From Pycnopodia helianthoides (Eukaryota; Echinodermata; Asteroidea; Forcipulatida; Asteriidae): a DNA stretch of 64,000 nucleotides. A program made the position numbers and the translations under genes. The stretch spans positions 14,584,657-14,648,656 of the forward strand of contig CM063248.1 of the NCBI GenBank assembly GCA_032158295.1, given 5' to 3'. Shown piece by piece: positions 49,798 to 63,538 of the stretch (within the stretch, counting starts at the first letter, position 1; every line of letters starts with the position of its first letter). The notes under the pieces are model-generated. The model saw nothing but the letters and a program-made list of their open reading frames with translations. It was not told the origin of the DNA and made no database searches.

Positions 49798-52484
49798 GGG
49801 CAAACCCTGCCATCATGTAAATGTTTCTCATGATCAGCGAATACTGAGCATTTACCTGCTTCGTGAAATTTACCCCAGTGAGCTAAATATATATCCAAGG
49901 GAAGAAGAAAAGATTTGATTTTACAAACATGAGCCGACAAATGCCCACGGGACGAGTGTATTTCTGAGTTGGGGAGACTGGGTGGAAAAAAAAAACCACA
50001 CCATGCTCGGATTTCACGGCTCGTTATAACTTTAGGATATCAATGATCAGAAATTTAAGTATGGCAGTATTAAGGTAAGCAATAATGATAGGGTAGGTAC
50101 GCCTTGTATCATATTAAAGGTGAACATGAATGCAAATGTGGTGCATTCAAACTGGAACCTGAAACTTTGTCAAGCTAAAAGGGCTGTCACATGGATTCAA
50201 TGAACCTCGTGTGCATCATTTTCTAACAATCCACCCTTTAGTCAAGATTCATATAACTGTTAAATGGAAATACTGCTTAATTGATTTGTTTGCATAGCAA
50301 GTATCAGCTGGGAACCAGTAACAAATAAGTGTAGACCGCACACAAATGTTTGGCTGGTAATCTGTTTCTACTAAGCAATCAATTCATATGCTCATTAATT
50401 TTGTGCACATTTCATTTAGTATCCCATGAAACTTTCAAATTTATTTGTGTACATTTTTTCCCGATACAAAGAGAAGAAAATTGCCAAGGGTAGCTTTGTA
50501 ATCTCTCTTAAAATAACAGTAAAATACACAAGGAACTTGGTGGACATTGCAGGAAATCCACATACTCTGCTCAGCATCAAATAAGTTGATTTTATGTTTA
50601 TGAAGAAATCACCTCTTCACAAAGTGTCAACAAATGTTCTAAATGCTGCTAACTGAAATGTGTATTACCAATAAAAAGAAGGCTGAGTATATGTTTCAAT
50701 GCAGACTAAAAGGGGTGGTTTACCAGTCGACCACACAAACAATGTCCTGGACTTCATGTCAAGAGCCTAGGTTACCTTCCAAGGATGCTGAAATAAGACT
50801 TACACTAAGAGTTCACAAGGCTATGTCTAGGTCCCTCATATACACAAAGACCGACACCTTTTCCTAACTTCTAACAAATTTTTGCAGATTTATCAAAATA
50901 ATGTCCATTTCCTTCAAGGACGAGCAAATCATAGGATTAAATTGTTGCACAAAAGCCAGATTTGTGCGTGTCACTGGCGGTCTAATGGTATCAAAATACA
51001 GACCCCAAAATTTGGATGGCCAGCACTAATCTCCTGTTACACCTGCAGACTAAACCCCAAAATATGCCTCAAGTTACATCTTGGACCCATTGCACAATAA
51101 TAACACAATCCCCCCAAATTGACAGGGCTTGGTAAAATTTGTCCAGAGTGGCACCTTTAGAAGAGAAAGGTGTGTTTGACCTCAGACATCCAGGGAAGGA
51201 ACCAGGTGACACTGGCCTGGGAATAAATACATCCAACATTCGAAGAGATCAAACGAAATTGCCACTGAAGCAGTAGCCCCGGGCTCAGGGTTTTTACAGA
51301 AGCACCGCTAAATCCTACCTTTGAATTGAGAATCTAGCGGGCTAAAGTAAGGGAGATTCAAGAAATGCTTTCAAGATGTTGAAGTGCATCCCAGTTTTTT
51401 TTTGCCACTAGTTCAGATGCAACATCATCATACTTTTGAGGAAATAAAGGGTTCTACTTTTCTTGCCAGCAACCATGAAATTAAAAATACAACAGCCATA
51501 AAATTATCAAAATCTCTGTATTCGTAAGTTCTTCTGGGATTTATGTTGTTTTCTAAGCAAGTAGTGATATATTTCAGTAATGTCAGTAACTATTCTGGAT
51601 GTACCATCATGTAACACAGCCATGTACATGTACATGTATATCCTGAGCATCTCAACTAGTATTTGTACAAACACTATCAGTGTCTTGCTTGTCAATGAAC
51701 TGATTGAAGCAGAATATAAAAGCTATAATATCTCTGATATCATTGTATCTGAAACTAGAGAGATTGCAAAATCGCTGTTCTTCAGGGTCAATTTGTTTGT
51801 GTATATACATCGGGAATGGCTCTAGCGATATTTGTACAACGTTTGGGCAGTTCCGAACACTTGTGTCGTTTGAATGTTTTTGGGGGGAATACATAATGTG
51901 TTTGCATTGACACAGTGATTTCCAAGACGGAGGACTTTGCCATCATAAAAAAAGTGAAGAACAAAATTACAATCCTCCAATTTTCAAACATATCAATACA
52001 TAGCCGAATGCTGCAATGCTCACCAAGCAGGACGGAAATGTTCAAGGTTGAATAGTTATGTACGGTGTCTTGCGTAGAAGCCTTTGGGAATGACATTTTG
52101 AACCTCCCTTTAAGAGGTTAATACATCAGGTATAAGAAAGCACTTTAGCCTGGACACCCAAGCTATACAAGGCTACAAGATGATCGGGTGAGGTTGGCAT
52201 CCCTGCAGGCAAATGTTCAAACTCACTGGAATCCAGGTAAGAAATTATCCTGGGTATCACGCTACATAGTAGCGATTAAATATGGCTTCTTGATTTCCAT
52301 TCTGACAATCAGGTATCTAGGCCAGGTGAGGCTGACCTCCCCTTCCAGGTGATGCTCAAACTCAAATGGAATATACATCTACAGAAAAGAAGGATGCTCA
52401 AGCAGGAAGCAACAATTCTTTCTTCATTGGAATAAATCCAACCTATCTAGAACATGAACACTTATGGAGACAGTAATGCCCTGT

Positions 52485-52604
52485 CGGAATTGGTGGCTAC
52501 GGCTGCGGCTGGATTGCTGCATCATCATGTGTTGAAGTATAGGACATCCATAATAGCAACACCCTTAGCAACAGACGTAGCCATGGCTGTAGCCACCAAT
52601 TCGC
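52485..52604. repeat. Inverted-repeat hairpin, 14-bp perfect arms
   Basis: GAATTGGTGGCTAC (52487-52500) and GTAGCCACCAATTC (52589-52602) are perfect inverted repeats. They extend inward imperfectly (ggctgcggct / agccatggct), about 29 bp per arm. This could be a small MITE or a transcribed hairpin. Confidence 0.65.
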
Positions 52605-53084
52605 ATACGAACTCAGAATCACTCATATGTACTCAAGTTGATACAACATTTCATGTGTTATTTATCTCTCTATTCAAGCTCCATCAAGCCCCAGAGTTTA
52701 GAAACCTTCATTTATCTGTATTACATTTGAGTATACTCTTTGCTCCAAAGAAAATGGAGGAGGAAAGGATATCTACAGCAAGTAGCAGCAATTGAATCAG
52801 ATTCAGAAAGGTTGTACTTCTGATCAATATCCACAGTGTGCTAATCGATATGCCATCATGACAAAGTCACTCAGCGCTAATCCCAGGTAAATGATTAGAT
52901 TATCTGGTTTTCCGGAAAAGATGCTAATTGAGACTCTGGTGTCCCCTTGTGCTATGAGATTAAAGTTGGGACTAAAGTTATTGAGGAGAACAACCTTGCG
53001 ATTTATCACCCAACCTATAGGAAAGCATCATCACCTAATCCCATTCAGAAACTCGGTTGTATTTCTTATTATGACAGGTACGTT

Positions 53085-53238
53085 TCGCTTTAGATGTGGC
53101 AGAAAAACTCCAACTAGAGAAGAACCCAGGGAATCAGGTAGGGGACTAGACACCCAATCCACATGCAAAGCTCTGGTCCGGGATTCGAACCGGGGTCCAC
53201 AGAGGTGAAAGACAGGGAAGAAACCTCTGAGCCAACCA
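53085..53238 (-). mobile_element. SINE-like repeat (family S2), copy 2
   Basis: On the minus strand it begins with TTGGCTCAGAGGTTTC (A-box-like) and then CCCCGGTTCGAATCCC, a perfect B box. A body shared with 12390-12560 follows. Its tRNA-like end directly abuts the palindromic element that starts at 53239. Confidence 0.7.
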
Positions 53239-53408
53239 GGGTTTAATTTCATTAAGCACAAAAAACTGCTAAGCACACAAAAGTTTTGCTTACCAGGATA
53301 AAGTTAACAGCCAAAATACCATGTCTTATGCACCATTTCTGGCTGGTATCTTGCCAATTTTGGGTAAGCAAAACTGTGTAAACAAAACCAAACCCTGAAA
53401 TTGGACCC
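53239..53408. mobile_element. Palindromic-family (G1b) element
   Basis: The left end is GGGTTTAATTTCATTAAGCAC and the right end is CCCTGAAATTGGACCC. The interior CTAAGCACAC...GCTTACCAGG and CCATTTCTGGCTGG follows the same order as 48449. The arms are moderately diverged. Confidence 0.75.
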
Positions 53409-55504
53409 TGGACAAGACAATGCCATGTGCATAAAACAAACCACTGAGCCAACCTGAAAAGTACAGTGCCATGTGCATAAAATAGATTAGTCCCGACCTG
53501 TAATTCAATGCATTCAATGATTAAACATTGGTCAGCTATATACAGCGTATTGGGGTTGTTTCTAATGTAGGTCTATAATTTCAAAGTCAAAGAAAGGATG
53601 TGTGTTACCAACTCACTCTATAATTTAAAAAGGACATTTTAATTATTGTCCACAATGACACATATCACATCCTGAATCCAGAATTTTATTCTGTACCATA
53701 TTATGACACTCTTTTTATAAACAGTCAAACTTTTTGGTGAAGTCCTTCAAAACTTTGAAACCACAGTACTCTGTCATCCAGAAATATTTCTAGTGAAAGC
53801 CAAAGTGACTTCACACCATACAGTACAGTTTTTCACCCATAATTGTATAATTTTTTTGTCCTACAATGACGCCACACCTTCATAAAAAGAAGAATACAAT
53901 TTGTTCAAAGTGGCTCTGGTGACAGTCCAGAATGAATAGTGGCCACAATAACCGTCCTTCTAATGCTTACAATAACTCTCAGCCATCAAGCATGAAATTA
54001 TGCGATGGGTCATACAACACAAAGGCTGCCCTTCGCTAACGACGGCGCCTTGATTACTTGGACAACAGAAGAGCGATGGCAGAATCAATTGGTACAGAAA
54101 CCCAGCCATCAATATTTACAACCTAATTGGAAATTGGAAATAAAGATCGGACAGGCTTTGATTGACGAGGGGGCAATTTGTGTTTGTTATCAGCTTTATC
54201 CTGGAGGTAAAATAAGTTATAGATGTTCAGGAACAAAGGTATGTGTATCGTTCTCCAAAATACAGAGCAACTTTTCCCCATTCAACTCTTGAAAATACAA
54301 GAACAATATACGTATTGTTTATTCATAGCTAATTAAATGGTTGAAAATCCATGGAAATCTTTTTAAACACACCTGGGAAAGGACAGCATTTGATGATTCA
54401 CTTTAAATTCAATGAGGGATTAGTTTAAAGGTCAAACCAGCACCCATAAAGATGACAATGCATTGACTTGAATACCAATATGTTGCCCCGAGGCAATGTC
54501 AATTTGAAACCAATACAGCTCAAACCCTCAAATGAAAATTATTCCTCAATGGACATGTAAATGAGCATGATGGTACTGATGACTTTAATAAAAAAAGACT
54601 TGCGCCCCGATAAGGATTTCAATAATTCATGACGACAATAATGTTACTGATAATAATGAGGATGTTAACGATGGCAAAGGAGAATATGAAAATTAATGGA
54701 TCGTGATGACTAACAATGATGTGGATGTACACGATGCAGTAGAATCATGCATCAACCTATGTTGACTTCCATCAAGACAGACACCTTGTTCAACTACAGC
54801 AGCACACACCTCGTTTATAAAAGGGAAAAACTATAAACAAATCCTGTGACATATTTGGTCTACTGAATCAATCTCCACAGACCCACAGCTGACAAAGTTC
54901 AAACAAAAAAGAGTTACAAGCCAGGAACTCTTTACCCCGACATACAAACAAAACAAAGGCTGGTGCAGGTTACTCCCCAATCTTAACCCTGTCCATCAAA
55001 TCTCTCCAACCTAAGGGGTGACATGGAAGGCTTCCAGAGGGCACAGGTACCACTGAGGTGTCTCAACTAAAGCCAGTAACACCCTAGTGATCTCCTCTAC
55101 TTGCGTGCATCATGGAGCTTGCATGCACCCCCAAGAATGAAGTAAACAAACCACAGGGACACCGACAGGCTTTGGAATTCCATGTTTTTTTAATTATTTT
55201 TTTATTTTTTAGGATGAAGCTGGCTCAGACAAACAAACTCTTGGGTGACATTCCGGAACAGAAGGCAGGTATGCCAAGAGCATGCCCACCTGAGTTTGAG
55301 AACAATGTTAAAGAATACTCAAAGGCTTGTGTTAAGATGCCTCGCATTCAACAGTACAGGGTCAACAAGCTTCCTTTTTTTAATAAGTGTCAAGAGAGGA
55401 AGAAGACATCTACATCAATTTATCTAGATGTGGAATAACATTGGCTATTTTTGAATTTTCCTCAGCTTAATTTCAACAATGTAAAATAGGACCCACCTCT
55501 TGTT

Positions 55505-55628
55505 TTGTCGACAGTGATTTTTTGTTATGTTTGGTCCATCTTGGATTTTGATTTTTTGATCTGTGTTGGACACAACCCAGCAACCTCAGGAAAAGGCGCT
55601 CTATAAATACCAGCTTCTTATTATTGTA
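55505..55628 (+). mobile_element. 3' end of a retroposon (GCGC-TATAAATACC tail)
   Basis: The sequence ends GGCGCTCTATAAATACCAGC followed by TTCTTATTATTG. A 'gcgctatataaatacca' phrase followed by ATT repeats is a common SINE/LINE-pair 3' tail in marine invertebrates (recollection). The 5' part is not recognised. Confidence 0.5.
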
Positions 55629-57194
55629 TGAATATCTTCTAGACAAAGCTTCTGGATGAAATGCTGCTATTTTAAGCAAAGTGAATTAATCGTAAATTAC
55701 ATATTTAAATTTGAAAGGTTTTCAAAATCCCTCATCAAAATTATTTTTAAAACACCACATAGTTCAATGATACTCTCAATAGAAATTACAAGCAACATTG
55801 TGAGCAGCAGTGTTCCCATGAATAGTTTAATATATCTTAATAAAAAAATACATTAAAAAACAACCCAGAAAACCAAAGTAGCAATTGGACTAACAAATCA
55901 AAGTTTATCCAACAACAAAAAATACCCTTTTCTTTATTCCCAATTAAAAAAGTATAACCAAACCATTGACATTAAATAAACCGGTTGCAGTCAAGTCAAC
56001 TACATTCCCAACTATGTGCATTATCTTGATTCAAAGAGAGTAAGCATACCAACCCAAAAACTTTTGTTTGCATTTACACAAATTTGAGACGCTTTAAGTA
56101 CTTGATTATCATGTAAATTTTGTTTTGTTCACAATACATAATTTTTGTACATACAGTGTAGTACATGTATATGCAATAAGGTTATTTATGTGGCTGCAGA
56201 TGTTTAAATGAATAATTATAAATAGATAAATATTGTGCAACATGACCACCGAATCAAGTTATCTCTTCATAAAATCAGATTTCGAGTCAGGGTCACAGGA
56301 AAATAAAACCAATAACAGAAAACTACCAAGAAAGGACACAATGCTAAGATTTGCCAGTTTCTATAAATTATAAGTTGCTAAGCTCATAAATTTGCTTAGC
56401 ATGGCAGAAAAAACTGTCACTGAAATGTATGTAGTATTTTGGACTAGTCTCAATACAATGCCATTTTGGTGTAAGCATCTGGGGTCCAGGTCAGGCTAAA
56501 AATTGGAATGACAGATGCTCGCCTGCAAAGTTTATTTATTCTTTTACAATCCATAAATATTTTGACAGTAGAAAGTTTCAGCCCATCAATGAAGGAACAT
56601 GACATGGAGTACTATTGGTCTACAGTACATCCAAGTCATGTCCAGGGCTCGAATTTTACACTGGACCGCTGGCCCGAGGCCAGTAAACTCATGTGTTAGT
56701 GTTCAAATGTTGACTTTCAGTCTGACAAATACAAGTCTGTAGATTATCAAAGACTACTTACCCATAATATACAAATGAGATAAATCTTCTCCTAGTGCTT
56801 TTTTCAAATTCAAACAGTTCAATTATTAACCTGTGTGGGCATTTTTTCTTCTCACTTCAATTCTGGTCTTGCACTCAAAATCCCAGTCCAGTAAATATTT
56901 GTAGCTACAAGCCCTGCGATCTTGTGGGTTTTTCCCAAAAATTCTAGCCCTGATGTCAGACATGAAAAGTTAGCTCAGTTACTTTCCACATGATAATTTG
57001 TCCCAAAAACCCACAGTACAGTATTGGTATAATAATTAATACAAAATACTTGATTTGCCTCAATCTGATAGTTCAGTGATTACAAAGTTTATACCAGTAC
57101 CACTCCTCCAGAGAAATACTTCCGCCTGATATACTGTAAAGATAGTTAACTGGCATTCGAAAGCCCAAAATTACTATTGCTTCTTTCGCAACCT

Positions 57195-57500
57195 GGAGCA
57201 TTAAGACTACAGAGCATGATGTATCAGGGAACATTCTGTAGCTCCAGGGAGGGTGTGGCATTAGACTACAGAGCACGGTGTGTAGGGAGCATTCTGTATC
57301 TCTAGAGAGGGAAGGGCATTAGACTACAGAGCATTATATAGCTCTATGCTTGGAGGGGCATGGGATTGATATTCTGTAGCTCTATATATGCAGATCATAA
57401 TATTCTGGAGGATTACCAGTATGTAGAGTCTGATGTATACAAAGCTATCTATAGTTCTATGTGGAAATGGGTACCAGTCTGTAGAGTATGGTGTATTATA
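57195..57500. repeat. Imperfect tandem repeat, unit about 60-70 bp
   Basis: Three to five diverged units share 'attagactacagagca', 'cattctgtagctc' and 'ggaggggcat'-type words. The last two units shift to 'taccag(t)(a/c)tgtagagt(c/a)tg(a/g)tgta'. Confidence 0.7.
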
Positions 57501-59670
57501 CAATTATATATTTTATCCTTCAATATAGAACTGAACCTTCACATCTCCTCTTCCTCAACTCCCCTCTCTACAATGCAGCCACTTGCATTTGACACTAAGT
57601 TGAGCTAAAAGCATCACACATGAAACATTCTTGCAAAGTTCATCAGGTATAGCCCTTTAAGACACTTTTCAATCATCCAGTGCCTGGACATCCCTGTTTA
57701 CAACTATCCCGCCCACAGCTAGAGAAACCCCCTACCTCCACCACCACCAAATGATACAGAGTTGTTACACCCGAGGTTATGAAGCAGCTCAGCTCAACAT
57801 CTCCCCATAATCACCATACCAGAATTACCAAAACCCACGGCTAGATGTAGACATCTACCCTCCCCAACCCATTCTGATCAAATTAATTCCAAACATTCTC
57901 ATCTGACAGAAAGTCCCTGAAAGACATATTTCTGCCAGCCAGGTAGATTTTGTTATTATTGTGAATCCGTATCTATTTTTATGAACCTGGTAGGGGGCCA
58001 TGTTTGTGGTTTGAGATAATCTAAACTCAAGGTCATATCGAGATTAAGTAAACTGATATTGAGCCCAGGAGGGTGACCAGAGAACACACTCTGCATACTG
58101 AATTACCAAATTGATTTTGTTTTCTCAGACACAAAGAAAACCATGCAGCGTAAACAAAAAGAGTGAATATAAAGTTTAGCACGCGATAAAAAAAGTGTGC
58201 ATTCTGACAGTTCTATTCCTCATTACCGCTTGTGTTCAACTTTTGGCATCTGCCAGTTTGGAGTGAAGAGGTTTTTCTGCTTTTTATTGGTTAACACTTA
58301 CAATTCCTTGAATTGAATTCGTTGAGGAATTGTTCACAGCAGGGTCATTTCCACATTAGTTCCACCAGCTGTGCTGCCAAAACAAATAAATTCTGATAAA
58401 TTGAAGCCGTGCTCTTGGTGTCCGAGGAACACCTTACTGAACCTAGGAATATTACAGCAACTGCTGTGACGTGAACTACAGTAATTCCTGGTCACAAAAC
58501 CAGGCACACAGATCAAATGCAAACACTGCAGACGAGTTATGTACCTACACAAGAATCTACCTTTTATTTCACTTGAAGTACTTTGCAAGAGACTCCGTTT
58601 ATAGTCCAGGAAAAACACGGTTTGACCTCAAACATAATTACAACAGAATTTGTTTGCTATAGTGCATTTTGTTAAGGTCTGCTGAATAACAGTCCAACAA
58701 AAATCTGAAAAAAATCATATTAGTGGAAATATGCATAATTTTTTTATTTCAAAATGGCCGCCATTTTAACAAGATTTTGTTAGCCCATTTTTGGGAAGAC
58801 TACACAAAGTCCCATCCTCTTATATACCTATATAAATGCGACAGAGCTCCTTGTGGCTGTATGGTACAACTAACCTGAAATGTTTTTGATAAATACTGAA
58901 GAAAAAAAGAAGAGTTTTATATTTTTATAGGAACTTATGCAGCATATTCAGATTGTGCATAAATTAATAATAGATAAAATAAGAACCAAGTATTGGGGGA
59001 CGGTTACCGTACCTCCCACATGACAGTGTTTGGGACAATAATATTTTATTTGACTTTTGATACTGAGTAATAAGTTTATCAAGTAGCCTTTTTAGTTGAA
59101 AAAGTCAACTTGTAACTCAGTCTGTAACCACGCCTTTAACAACTGGCTGATTACAGACTGAGTTAAAACCTCTTTAAAAAGTATGTTTGCCACTTCTATT
59201 TAATGTAGGGTTTAACCAACTTCCAATAAACAGTTGGTTAATATCAAACACATTACTTTAAAGTATTAGAATCTCACTTTTAAAACAATAAGGATATGAC
59301 TTAAATATTAAATTCAGCTTTACTTTAAAATAGTTGATAAACTCCATATTTTATTACAAACAAAAACAACAGCAGTGAAGAAATTCAAAATTCCTTCCAA
59401 GGCCTTTTCTGGAAACTCCCGTCTCCTGAATGTAACCACAGCCATTATAAAAACTGATAAAACAGAACGCTGTCAGTCAGGCAATGGTAGTTGAGTGATC
59501 ACATCCTAAAATATATCTTAATGTAACAAGCCTTGCAAGTCGGATTATGTAGCGAGCTTTTCATAGAAATATCTCTTTCACTGTTCACATTAATCCATCG
59601 TTAGACAACGAACCAAATATAGCACACAGCTTTATTTAGATATAAAACCGCACGCACGATTTACTGCATT

Positions 59671-60040
59671 AGAGAGAGAGAGAGAGAAAGAGAGTTTTTA
59701 ACTGCGGGTTGGTGACCTAAAGCCTAGGGAATTTTTTGTATCTCTGAGTGAGAAAGGGTTGGATTTCTTGTGGCTACTGAAAGGGGTCTTTAGACAAAGT
59801 AAGGTTAGCGTGACATGAGTTGCAGCAGGGGGGAATACCAGGCGAGGAGAAGGGCTTGCTTTCAGAAGCCAAGGCACGTGTTGGCACCCTGCCTGGGCGA
59901 TCAGAACCAGTGGGAAAATAACCCAGGGAAATTCACACCTTCCTTTGAATGCGGGTATACACACCCAATGTGGAATCAACACTCAGAGTGTTGGGCAAAC
60001 TGTCAACGTGAAGCCAAAAAAAAAAAAAAAAAAAAAAAAA
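59671..60040 (+). repeat. GA microsatellite and A25-tailed segment
   Basis: (GA)n at 59671-59694 precedes about 320 bp of unfamiliar sequence that ends in an A25 run (60016-60040). An A-tailed segment can mark a retrocopy, but I see no target duplication and no recognisable source gene. Confidence 0.5.
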
Positions 60041-60484
60041 CAGTTGTAAAAAAAACACATGCCAATGTCACTCTCCTAGAGTTATTTTGCAGGTTTAGTG
60101 TTCACTACAGCGGAAATTGTAAACAGGATCTTCTGATATCAAGACAAACAAAATTCTGTTCTCCCATGAAGTTTAAAGGCAGCAAACTTACGCCGAAGAA
60201 AACTTCTTCTGTAAAAAATTTAAAAACTTGTTTTTTTCCTACGCACACATTGTTTGAATAAATGTAAATCATTTAGAAACAAAAGGGATTCAACCTGTTG
60301 ACACCTTTGTACTTTTGCAGATATTTCTCACATCTAACGTATATCATGCCTTTTGGGGGTGAGTTACACTATTTGAGAAACCGGTGGGCGTAGGCCTACA
60401 TACATGGTTCCAGCAGCATGCACGTTGATTGACAAGCGCATTACGCTGCATTTTACATACTTAAAGGTAACTTATATTAACAAA

Positions 60485-60600
60485 AGCAGAGTCTTATATA
60501 GTGCATGTACCTACCAATAAAGTACTCAAGGCGCTTGAACAAAGAGACACATTTCCAAGACAGGTTTTGGACATTTTTTGAATTGGATTTTGTGAGTAAA
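60485..60600. repeat. Dispersed repeat, second copy of 12615-12720
   Basis: It shares CTCAAGGCGCTTGAACAAAG and AAGACAGGTT with the copy at 12.6 kb, with 'ttatatagtgca' just before. Confidence 0.6.
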
Positions 60601-61664
60601 TTAAATTTCATTCTGTATTTTTCAACAACTCAAACCTACCTGTGAAAATGTCATGAAAATTTGGTGTCAAAATTGTTATGTGTTCTTTGTATTTTTTAAA
60701 TTCATACTGGGCTGATTTTAATTGCAGCAGTCGTAATAAGAAACTGTGATTTGGGGGAATCTTCATATATGATATTTCCTCTACTTTGACAATATTTCAG
60801 ACAGAAATATTTCCATGGAGGATTGGTTGTGCTATAAACTTCCAGTGACCTTTCATATTGAGACTTATCATGCACTTTCATTTCATCGATGTTGAAAGCA
60901 ATTCTACCTGCATCATCAGACAACTTTCAATGAAAAAAAATACTCAAACATGTTAAGCGATAAAAAGACGAACAGGGTACTTCTGCCCAAAAAACCACCA
61001 CAAGTCACAATTTATGATAACTGATAAATAATCAATATAGGCCGTGGTATTGTTTACAACCAGCCAATGGTGCTCCACCTCTTTAAAATGAACAGCCACC
61101 CAGCACTTATCTACCATTCCACACAACAATGTCACCACTGAAATACATTCACGTACTTGCACTTCAACATCTCCCAAATGAAATTCTCTCGTTCTCAAAC
61201 TGTTTCAACTTGAGCACGTTTTTGAGAGAGACCCCAGCCAAGAGAAAAGGGCGTTCCTGGGGTTCATGTAAGGACGTAAGCACGAGTCTGCTTTCAGCAT
61301 CAGCGCCCCCACATGACCGCCCCCCCCCCAAAGGAAGATCAAATTAAGGTATTAGCACCTCCTCGAATACATTATGCTGAGCTGAATGCAGTCAAAATGA
61401 CAACCAGATGTGTAGGTTGTTCATAGTTGAGGTATTGACAGCCCAGCTGTACAATAGACAGAGGAGAGAGGGCAGGTCACTGATGACGCTCGGTTGGTCT
61501 GAGTTGATTAAAACAAAAAAAACAAGATGTCTGTGTGGTGTGCCAGGGATTGAAGCATCTTGACAAACCTTTCCAGCAATATTATGATGTACACTGTATA
61601 TATGTACAATCATGTACAATATAAAGTATCTTGTCCATGCTATTAAAGATGCAGTGCTGCAGAG

Positions 61665-61767
61665 GAATTCAGAGTGGTGTTTTCCACACTGGTACCTTAC
61701 ACATTGTAGAATTCAGAGTGGTGTTTTCCACACTGGTACCCCAAATTGGAAATCTTACACATTGTAG
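61665..61767. repeat. 44-bp direct duplication
   Basis: GAATTCAGAGTGGTGTTTTC...GGTACC starts at 61665 and again at 61709. Both are followed by CTTACACATTGTA, the second after a 13-bp insertion. Confidence 0.9.
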
Positions 61768-62749
61768 TTTTTTCTTTCGTTAGATCACAGATGGTTAGAA
61801 AATAGTTATTTCATTTTTGTTTACAATCTTTTTTCCTTCCCATACAACACAATGCGATCATGATGCGATGCTATACAACAACGATTTAACACAAGTTATG
61901 ATATATCCTCATTGTCAATTAGACAACAGTTCATATTTTTAAAGTACGCAAAAAATGTGTTAATCTAAAAAGGCCTCACTAAAAAGAAGTAAGACATAAC
62001 CAAAACGGGTAAAATAATTTTTTTTTTCACGCAAGTCACAGTAGAAAGAACAGAGTGACAATCACCCGCAAAAAATAATAATACAGCAAAAATGTAATCA
62101 ATCTCAACCAACCAGAAATATTATTTTTGGTAGTCAATCACTTAATACCCACCGACCTTGAGCAGACTCGGTGCAACACAACTGTTATCCAACGCAGATA
62201 TTTTTAGTATATTTTCCCCCAATTAGTGCAGCACAAAGCCATTGGCCTCATTTTCTCCAAGTTATGTCCAAAAATGCGCACATAACATAAATAGCTTCCC
62301 TTGAGCAGATTAATCAAAACACTTCAATAATGTTGATGAGCTTCCCACATGTTGCAGTCTCGGGCTTTTTTTAACAGCAAAATATTTTTCCCCGGCTGAA
62401 GGAGTTGTAAATTTCCGTGGGTGGCTACGACTTGGATCTGGTTTCATTGAAAAACATCATGCAACCTTCTCAGATCGAAATGACTTGTTTTGTTGACAAA
62501 AATACAACTCTTGGAACGCAGGAGGAAAGTTGTCTGCGGTAGTGTTCCTGAAAGTGCACTCTTTGACATTCTGTGCTTTTGTGGCCCTTTGGATTCTCTG
62601 TATCCATTTATGAGGAATACACTGACGTACTTGATGAATGAAAGGGGCAGGCTTAAATGCATATCTCAAGAAGTGTTGATTTCATCTCGCAACTTTATGA
62701 GAAAAAGAGAGCAATTACAATCTGATGCCAATTGCTATTGGAACAACCT

Positions 62750-62962
62750 GGGCCCAATTTCAAGGCTCTGTTTACCATTCTGCGCTTGCGATTACCATTC
62801 TTCCCTTACAGGATTAGCTGTGTAAGCGAAAATCGCCTAGTAATGTGGACCATGCGTGGACTACACATTCGCTCAAGCAGAAATTCCCTGCGAAGCCGTG
62901 AAATACGCTTAGCGTAAGTGCAGAATTCCCTGCTTCCGTAAATGCCGAAATGGTCTGGTTCC
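62750..62962. mobile_element. Palindromic-family (G1) element, degraded right end
   Basis: The left end is GGGCCCAATTTCAAGGCTCTG followed by TTTACCATTCTGCGCTTGCG. The right side mirrors it with CGTAAGTGCAGAATTCCC and ATGCCGAAATGGTCTGG. Confidence 0.7.
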
Positions 62963-63538
62963 ATTTTTGATTCATTTTTCATGTCAAACATGAATGCAAA
63001 GAGGCAACGGTGAAAATCTGATTTAAAAAAACGCAAATTTTAATTTAGTGTTGGGTAAGTGCAACAACCTGGGGAAGGTCCATTATACATAGCAGCTTGA
63101 AGTGATACCATCTCTGGGAAAAATGATCAAATTGGTAGCAACAACATGCCAGACCACATCATTTGTGCAAAATGTTTAGTATCAAAACATGTAACCAAAA
63201 CATGAACTGTGTGTGTGTGTGTACACAGGATCTGAAACTCTTGGTAATTTTAAAAGAAATATATAGTGAGTTGGTTCTCGCAAATCACCTGGTCTTAGAA
63301 ATAACAAACTAGCCATTACATTATATAAAAAATAATAACTGGATCAAATTTCAAGTAATAAACCACAAGGGAAACTGACGGGAAATCTTTAAAAAATAAT
63401 AATACTAATAACAGAAATTTAAAGAGCGCCTTTGCCAAAGGATTTAAAGCGCTGTGAGCAAATCAACAGAAATCAAGACAAATGGGTTTTAAGAGTCCCT
63501 TAAATTGTTGAAGGGATGCGGCTTTCCGGATGGAGATA

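Larger units (their letters stand above)
49798..55504. other. Upstream region, no exon recognised
   Basis: It contains the hairpin at 52485-52604 and the SINE/palindrome pair at 53085-53408. Two related segments lie near 52190-52240 and 52325-52375 (gtgaggttggcatcc / gtgaggctgacctcc, each followed by CTCAAAC or TTCAAACTCA.TGGAAT). An ATGTAC palindromic run lies at 51622-51640. A 75-codon plus-strand frame (55214-55438) follows an acceptor-like TTTTTTTAG but has no recognised family. Confidence 0.5.
55629..63530. other. Upstream region, no exon recognised
   Basis: It contains imperfect tandem repeats (57195-57500), GA and A runs, a dispersed repeat (60485-60600), a 44-bp duplication (61665-61767) and palindromic elements near 56370-56490 (degraded) and 62750-62962. 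The longest open frames (59815-60261 and 62490-62825, plus strand) show no motif; the first runs through an A25 tract. Confidence 0.5.

Noticed and set aside
55112..55438. 108-codon plus-strand frame after an acceptor-like T-tract
   Set aside because: It is somewhat protein-like (charged, hydrophilic) but I know no family and see no matching donor or partner exon.
59815..60261. 148-codon plus-strand open frame
   Set aside because: It depends on reading an A25 tract as polylysine. No family match.
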